A stretch of 64,000 bases of DNA from Chitinophaga arvensicola. Lineage in GTDB: Bacteria; Bacteroidota; Bacteroidia; Chitinophagales; Chitinophagaceae. Shown here piece after piece: positions 59,183 to 64,000 of this stretch; the stretch's first letter is position 1; the number at the start of each line of letters is the position of its first letter. Position numbers and translations under genes: made by a program. The DNA lies in assembly GCF_900110835.1 (NCBI RefSeq), contig NZ_FOJG01000002.1, forward strand, positions 3,068,556 to 3,132,555, given 5' to 3'. The notes under the pieces are model-generated. The model was not told where the DNA came from. It ran no database searches and worked only from the letters and a program-made list of their open reading frames with translations.

Positions 59183-61825
59183 TTATACTATAGTGAGATG
59201 CAAATGCTGACCTGCTAACAGGTGCAAAGGAGTGGCCAATTGAATAGTAACAGCGCCGTTTTTTTCTGTGAACACCACCGGTTTGTTCTCTATCAGCACC
59301 TGTTTTACGCCGCTACGCTCAAAACAAAGGGTCTTTAATAGCAGGCGGCCGTATTTTAACGCCAGTGAATGTTTACTCCCTTGCTGCGTATACGTGCCCC
59401 AGCCTTCTGCCGTTACAAATGGCGCTTTGAAATTTTCCTTATTCATGGCTGGTGCAAAAGCAATATAGCCTTTAGGTCCATGATACCGGAATCCGCTGGC
59501 TGTGATGAAGGTACCATAGCTGGCCATGGCACGGGCGTAATGATCGCTACATTCTATTTCATTAAACGGATTCCGTTTTGCTGCATGATAACGGTCGTGT
59601 ACCGCACGGGTGAGCGTGAGTGCCTCCTCAGTCATACCTTCTGCCATCATATGCGACGCTACCTGGTGTTCAAAGCCGGTCATACATTCATTGAAGTACC
59701 CCAACTGCCAGGCATCTTTTACACCAAAAGGAAACTCCTCATTATGCGGATTGGTATTCAGGATCATACCCGCTTCGCCGGCGAGGGCATAGGGCCGGCC
59801 TCCGGGATGAGCAGCGATATATGGGCCTACATCTGCCTTAAAATTATACTTATACAATGCTTTTAAAGCAGACAATGTTTTCTCCCGGTCAATGACCCGG
59901 TCCATTCCCACCTGGAAAGCCCAGCTCTGGCCATATACCTGGTCGATATGACAGGTATTGTAGGAACCGATAACGGATCTGCCTTTTACTTTATCCGGCT
60001 GATGAATAAAATATTCGCCGTTGAATAACTGCGTTTCCATGTTCCGTTTTCCTTTTTCCGTATAGTCGTTACAGATAGCTTCAAAAGCGGTATCATTTAC
60101 TTCTGCAGCCATCAGCCCGGCCGCCTTGACCGCCGCTATGCAAAGCCCTACGATCCAGGCAATTTCGCCATACCAGACTGCATCAAGTGTATTCTCCATC
60201 GGCGTATCTTCCATACCATCGCCGTTACGGTCCTGGTGAATCAGGAACAAGGTCGCTTTTTTAATATTCGCCCAGTTCTGTTGCAGGAAGGTATTGTCTT
60301 TACTCATCTGGTGTTCCCGGTAAATACGCAGTACCGTTCCTGCCTGTCCGTCGATAGCAGGGCGTTTCTCGGCTTCTCCGCGAAACAGGATACCTCCATC
60401 GGGCTGTTGTGCGATGCCCAGATCTACCCGTTGCCGGGTATCACGCTCCAATGCCGGAAATACACGCCCTACCGCCTGCGCATATTGCCATACATGCGTA
60501 CACGTACCTTCACAGGCGCCTACGCCTTCCCAGGCATAAAAGCGGCCGGAACGGAAACGGTGCGCCGTAGTAGTAGCCAGCGTAGAGATATTGAGGAAAG
60601 TACGTTCCATAAACCACCATGGTAACGATGCATCATACCAGGTAGCTTTCCATAAGCGGCTTTGCTGCGTAAGACGCACATAATTTTCCTGTACATACGC
60701 CATCACAGCTCCGGCATCGCCGAACTTGTTGACATAATACCGTCCTTCTCCCTGTATGCCTTTAAAACGCAGGTTGGGGGCATGCCAACTGATAGTAAAA
60801 TCAGTTCGTATAGTCTTCCCAGGTAGTATCGTATAGCGGGTGGCAACGGAACCGGTTAATTTTTCCATTGCGTTCCTCATCGTCTGCTTCGCCGCTGCAC
60901 CGGTAAAGTGTGCCTTTGTCAGCTCACCCGCCGGCAATGCCGTATTCACCATTACATTATTTCCGGATGCAGCAATACAAAAGCTACCATAATCGTACTG
61001 CTGACGGAAATCGCTATCATTACCACTTAGAGGATGAACGATTTCATATACGCCCTGCCAGTTTTTCCCTTTCACCACCGTATTCACCCGCTCATGTGCT
61101 TCGCCGGCGCTGTAGAGAGCCGTCTTATTCTCCAGCCACCCGAGAATAGTAGCAGTTACCGGCACCTTGCCGGTATTATGTACCTGGTAAGACAGGATCG
61201 TGACCGGTAAACCGGAATCATCTTCATTCAGGGGGATAAAAGGGGAAAAAGCTTCCAGCGTAATGCTCACCGGTAATGCCGGGTCTATATAACGGATAGT
61301 AGCTATGGGGTAAGTAGCCTCAAAGCTGATCTCCGGCCAGCTAGCTTCATCAAACCGGCGGATGATCGTTTGCTGGCCCCAGCTGAGTTGCAGTGCAAAT
61401 CCCTGGTCAAGCGGACGGATATTTTTCGAAGGCTCAATATAACAGGCGCCATCACGGGAACGTACTTTTTTCCCTCCATCCAATACATCCGCATTATAGG
61501 CTACCACCTTGGGCTCAATTCCTTCCTGGTTCTTATTAAAAATATCCCAGAGCCATAAGCGCCCATCGCCACCCAGGTAAACGGTACCGCACATGATCCC
61601 GCCTACCGGCATACCGATATACTGCAGTTCATTTTTACTTTTAAGATAGGTGGTCACGGTGCCACGTTCGTACAGGGATGCAATCCAGGCGGCATCCGGT
61701 TGACGGGTCAATGGTAAACGGCCACTGGCAGCCAGTGTGCTGCCTACCACAGGCAGGCGTACAGCGAGAGTGCCGGCCATGGTTAAACCAATATTTCTTA
61801 AAAACTTTCTACGTTCAATACCCAT
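59183..61825 (-). CDS. GH116-family glycoside hydrolase (non-lysosomal glucosylceramidase type)
   Basis: 880 residues from ATG 61825. The N-terminus MGIERRKFLRNIGLTMAGTLAVRL is a twin-arginine-like export signal. The GH116 N-terminal domain begins LKSKNELQYIGMPVGGIMCGTVYLGGDGRLWLWDIFN. The C-terminal (alpha/alpha)6 domain has WEGVGACEGTCTHVWQYAQAVGRVFPALE, with E439 as a candidate nucleophile, and MENTLDAVWYGEIAWIVG with D548 as candidate acid/base. GH116 enzymes split beta-glucosides or beta-xylosides; the human member GBA2 is a glucosylceramidase. Two GH30 genes lie directly upstream on the same strand. Confidence 0.88.
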   Translation of the reverse strand: MGIERRKFLRNIGLTMAGTLAVRLPVVGSTLAASGRLPLTRQPDAAWIASLYERGTVTTYLKSKNELQYIGMPVGGIMCGTVYLGGDGRLWLWDIFNKNQEGIEPKVVAYNADVLDGGKKVRSRDGACYIEPSKNIRPLDQGFALQLSWGQQTIIRRFDEASWPEISFEATYPIATIRYIDPALPVSITLEAFSPFIPLNEDDSGLPVTILSYQVHNTGKVPVTATILGWLENKTALYSAGEAHERVNTVVKGKNWQGVYEIVHPLSGNDSDFRQQYDYGSFCIAASGNNVMVNTALPAGELTKAHFTGAAAKQTMRNAMEKLTGSVATRYTILPGKTIRTDFTISWHAPNLRFKGIQGEGRYYVNKFGDAGAVMAYVQENYVRLTQQSRLWKATWYDASLPWWFMERTFLNISTLATTTAHRFRSGRFYAWEGVGACEGTCTHVWQYAQAVGRVFPALERDTRQRVDLGIAQQPDGGILFRGEAEKRPAIDGQAGTVLRIYREHQMSKDNTFLQQNWANIKKATLFLIHQDRNGDGMEDTPMENTLDAVWYGEIAWIVGLCIAAVKAAGLMAAEVNDTAFEAICNDYTEKGKRNMETQLFNGEYFIHQPDKVKGRSVIGSYNTCHIDQVYGQSWAFQVGMDRVIDREKTLSALKALYKYNFKADVGPYIAAHPGGRPYALAGEAGMILNTNPHNEEFPFGVKDAWQLGYFNECMTGFEHQVASHMMAEGMTEEALTLTRAVHDRYHAAKRNPFNEIECSDHYARAMASYGTFITASGFRYHGPKGYIAFAPAMNKENFKAPFVTAEGWGTYTQQGSKHSLALKYGRLLLKTLCFERSGVKQVLIENKPVVFTEKNGAVTIQLATPLHLLAGQHLHLTIV

Positions 61826-61903
61826 AATACAATGTTTTGTTTCGAGGCACTTGTTTGTAAGAGCTATTATCGAGGAAGGAAAGTTCTGGCGTGAGATGCA
61901 TGC

Positions 61904-61924
61904 GTAATGCCTTCAAAGCATTAC
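61904..61924. promoter_or_regulatory. Inverted repeat upstream of the GH116 gene
   Basis: GTAATGC (61904-61910) and GCATTAC (61918-61924) are exact reverse complements with 7 bases between. The site is about 80 bases upstream of the GH116 start and is a candidate repressor or activator operator. No regulator gene is next to it. Confidence 0.4.
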
Positions 61925-61990
61925 TATCATTGTTCAAAGTAATATTTCCCTGCCAGGCGTTAATCATAACGAGTGCAGTAACAATATATA

Positions 61991-62008
61991 CAACCTTGGG
62001 GAAGGTTG
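61991..62008. repeat. Small hairpin between the GH30 terminator and the GH116 gene
   Basis: CAACCTT-GGGG-AAGGTTG is a 7-base perfect stem with a 4-base loop. It is not followed by a T run on either strand, so it is not a normal terminator. Meaning unknown. Confidence 0.35.
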
Positions 62009-62060
62009 CTCCCGGTTGTTAAAGGAGCGTCATGAATGGTGAAAAAATCATCATAGAAAA

Positions 62061-62085
62061 GGGGGAAGACCAATGGCCCTCCCCC
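62061..62085 (-). terminator. Intrinsic terminator of the GH30 gene(s)
   Basis: On the minus strand GGGGGAGGG pairs with TCTTCCCCC across a 7-base loop, using two G-U pairs in RNA, and is followed by TTTT. It lies 28 bases beyond the GH30 stop and separates the GH30 pair from the GH116 gene. Confidence 0.7.
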
Positions 62086-62112
62086 TGTATAATAGATAAA
62101 AGTGTGCGTTGT

Positions 62113-63540
62113 TTACTGTACGATCAGGGTACTGATAGAGTGTGGCAAACTTTTGGTAGCCGCAGCTTTCCCCTCTATCCATAAATGGAAAGGAATTTCT
62201 TTATCAGTAGTGTTCATGACCACTACCGCCAGCTTACCATCTGTATTCACGAAAGCGGTAGTTTGCAGCATAGATCGGCTGGAGGAACTAACCACACGTT
62301 TTGCACCCGGTCGGATAAATTTAGAGAAGTGGCCGAGGTAGTAATAAGCGTTGGTATAAATCAACTCTCCTTTCTTCGTATCTGCATGTACCGGTGCAAA
62401 GCAGAAGTTACCCACGTGATTGGGGCCTCCCTGTTCATCCAGCAGGATGTTCCAGTCGGTCCAGGCAGCGGTGCCGGCGTTAAAATCGCCGATCAGGGAA
62501 GTGCCATACTTCTCTCCGATAAACCAGTCATGTACTTTCGCCAGGTCAAATTTCTCGATGCAACCTTCGGTGAAAACGAGGGCTTTATCAGGAAATGCTT
62601 CGTGTACCAGTTTTTCGTTCTGGAACTGCATCTCGCTGCCGGTCCAGGTTTCATACCAGTGATAACCGATTCCCCAGATATACTTCGCAGCTTCCTTGTC
62701 GTGCAAAAGGGTGCTGGCACGCTGATACATCAGGTCGCGGTTATGATCCCAGGCGATGAGCTTTTTATTGCCCATGCCGGCTTTCTGCAACGTGGGACCA
62801 AGATACCCCTTGATGAAATCGCGTTCTTCTTCGGCGGTGTAAATGCAGGATTCCCATTTCTGTTTCGCCATCGGTTCATTCTGCACGGAAAGGCCCCATA
62901 CCGGGATGCCCAGTGCTTCATATGCTTTGATGAACTTCACATAATGATTAGCCCATACAGGGTAGTATTGTTTAAGCAGATGGCCGCCCTGTAAAACGTT
63001 ATTGTTGTCTTTCATCCATGCGGGTGGGCTCCACGGACTTACAAACAGCGGCAGCTTTCCACCGGCGGCAGCAATGGCTGCCTTGATAAAAGGAATCCGG
63101 TATTGCTTGTCGTGGTCAATACTAAAGGTTTTCAGCGTAGAATCATATTCCGCTGTATAACTGTAAGTACCACTGGAAAAATCACAACTCTGGATATTGG
63201 TTCTTGAGAACGTATACCCGATACCGTTATTGATATCATAGTAAGCTTTCAGCAGTTCCTGTTGCTTATCTTTCGGCAGTTTGGCATAAGTTTCTGCTGA
63301 AGCATCTGTGAGGGCGCCACCAATTCCGATGAAGGTCTGGAAGCTTTTCTTTGTATCTACAAATACACAGGGCTCTGTTTCCAGCGGCTGTGGCATCGCG
63401 GTAAATTCCAGGGTGGCGGTATTGGTGAGTCGCAGGTTGGTATTTTCTGCGGTGGTGATCACCGTCACTTTTTTCTGCTGCGCAAATCCAACACCCCACA
63501 ATGCCAGCAGGCTTGCGCCTGTCAGAAGTATTTTCTTCAT
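62113..63540 (-). CDS. GH30-family glycoside hydrolase (glucosylceramidase / beta-glucanase type)
   Basis: 475 residues from ATG 63540. A signal peptide (MKKILLTGASLLALWGVGFAQ) is followed by a GH30 fold. FQTFIGIGGALTDASAETYAKLP is the conserved start of the barrel. The acid/base is E222 in WGLSVQNEP and the nucleophile E325 in ALVFTEGCIEKFD. VSPWSPPAWMK, IGYHWYETWTG, and GNFCFAPVHADTKKGELIYTNAYYYLGHFSKFIRPGAKRV also fit. GH30 includes glucosylceramidases, beta-1,6-glucanases and beta-xylosidases; the substrate here is open. It follows a second GH30 gene by 21 bases. Confidence 0.92.
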   Translation of the reverse strand: MKKILLTGASLLALWGVGFAQQKKVTVITTAENTNLRLTNTATLEFTAMPQPLETEPCVFVDTKKSFQTFIGIGGALTDASAETYAKLPKDKQQELLKAYYDINNGIGYTFSRTNIQSCDFSSGTYSYTAEYDSTLKTFSIDHDKQYRIPFIKAAIAAAGGKLPLFVSPWSPPAWMKDNNNVLQGGHLLKQYYPVWANHYVKFIKAYEALGIPVWGLSVQNEPMAKQKWESCIYTAEEERDFIKGYLGPTLQKAGMGNKKLIAWDHNRDLMYQRASTLLHDKEAAKYIWGIGYHWYETWTGSEMQFQNEKLVHEAFPDKALVFTEGCIEKFDLAKVHDWFIGEKYGTSLIGDFNAGTAAWTDWNILLDEQGGPNHVGNFCFAPVHADTKKGELIYTNAYYYLGHFSKFIRPGAKRVVSSSSRSMLQTTAFVNTDGKLAVVVMNTTDKEIPFHLWIEGKAAATKSLPHSISTLIVQ

Positions 63541-63561
63541 ATATAATGAGTTATCATTTTT

Positions 63562-64000
63562 TTACCAAACATAGGTAGCTACTTCTCCGCTGTGAAGGGA
63601 GGCAGCTGCTACTTTATCTTTTACTTTAATCTGGAAATCCTGTGCGGCATCGTCGGTGTTTACGACGATCAGCACGGTTTTACCAGCAGGTGTTAAGAAC
63701 GCTACGTTGTCCAGTTTACCGGCAATATTGGAAGCGATCCGTACAGAACCTGCAGGTACAAATTTAGAAGCGTGTCCGATCACATAATACGAAGAGTTAC
63801 GGGATACGGCCTGCCCATCGATAGTGATACCGCCCAGGCACTGTGTACAGCCACCCTGATCGGTATGTGGATTCCATTGTGCATCGGCTGCGAGATTCCA
63901 TTGCAGCACGTTGCGGCTCCAGTTGCGGGTAGCACCTACAATCAGTTTGCTGACATTGTTTTTCAGTTCCCGGGAGAAACTGCCTTTGCCATCAGACCAC
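63562..64000 (-). CDS. GH30-family glycoside hydrolase (5' part beyond the window)
   Basis: The frame is open from the right edge to the stop at 63562, so the last 145 residues are seen and the start is missing. Visible motifs are LIVGATRNWSRNVLQWNLAADAQW, DQGGCTQCLGGITIDG and SSYYVIGHASKFVPAGSVRIASN, typical of the C-terminal part of GH30 enzymes, with a beta-sandwich end (KTVLIVVNTDD, GEVATYVW). The GCTQC...GGITI segment differs from the neighbouring GH30 protein, so the two are paralogues with probably different specificity. They are 21 bases apart and in one operon. Confidence 0.85.
   Translation of the reverse strand, partial: WSDGKGSFSRELKNNVSKLIVGATRNWSRNVLQWNLAADAQWNPHTDQGGCTQCLGGITIDGQAVSRNSSYYVIGHASKFVPAGSVRIASNIAGKLDNVAFLTPAGKTVLIVVNTDDAAQDFQIKVKDKVAAASLHSGEVATYVW

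Noticed and set aside
1..64000. Mobile elements, CRISPR arrays, tRNA or rRNA genes
   Set aside because: I saw no transposase or integrase frame, no regular short repeats with spacers, and no RNA-gene signature; base composition looks even across the window.

Overview
The window looks like chromosomal DNA of a Bacteroidota bacterium of the Chitinophaga type (Chitinophagaceae). The evidence is SusC/SusD pairs with a FecR/ECF-sigma switch, a type IX secretion (T9SS) cargo tail, UpxY and HmuY proteins, DUF4843, DUF6607 and PKD-like lipoproteins, and Bacteroidota-style promoters (TTTG-N19-TAnnTTTG). I see no tRNA, rRNA, CRISPR array, insertion sequence or phage gene.

Layout. (1) 1-15600, all minus strand: an exopolysaccharide/capsule locus read from wza and wzc through an UpxY antiterminator, sugar-nucleotide genes (manC, fcl, ugd, gmd), a Wzx flippase, glycosyltransferases, a Wzy-like polymerase and a polysaccharide pyruvyl transferase. 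It ends in a beta-propeller protein that runs off the left edge. The predicted precursors are GDP-mannose, GDP-L-fucose and UDP-glucuronate. A LuxR-type response regulator and a soluble histidine kinase lie divergently at the head. The predicted EPS promoter carries a perfect 15-bp palindrome between its two elements. (2) 17435-19666: a T9SS cargo protein and a DUF3829 lipoprotein with a near-consensus promoter. (3) 19736-29886, minus: an ECF sigma/FecR-controlled outer-membrane uptake operon (SusC, SusD, DUF4843, PKD-like lipoprotein, TlpA-like thioredoxin) with no carbohydrate-active enzyme. (4) 29990-33673, minus: a heme-type operon (TonB receptor, HmuY, DUF6607) closed by a strong terminator. 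Its divergent promoter region, shared with a pirin gene, holds imperfect 21-bp repeats. (5) 34696-38378: a PAS histidine kinase with a REC-Crp fusion regulator, facing two unrecognised helical proteins. (6) 38559-49462: a GT39 membrane glycosyltransferase, two FtsX/MacB-like permeases, a P-type ATPase directly abutting a 2-hydroxyacid dehydrogenase, and a DUF502 protein. (7) 49549-59068: thiolase, HD hydrolase, AraC regulator, a large lipoprotein cytochrome of the PVC type, a second TlpA-like protein, a quinone oxidoreductase, a Crp-like regulator and DUF1543. (8) 59183-64000, minus: a GH116 enzyme and two GH30 enzymes, the last cut by the right edge; this is a beta-glucosidase/glucosylceramidase-type set.

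The most novel signal I found is regulatory. The two separate FtsX-like permease genes (starts 42619 and 48753) both have clustered 16-bp dyads of the form TGTYC-N6-GRACA upstream. One also has an excellent sigma-54 promoter (GG-N10-GC). This suggests a shared enhancer-binding regulator for this permease family. All functional calls rest on reading motifs and translations by eye; no database search was run.
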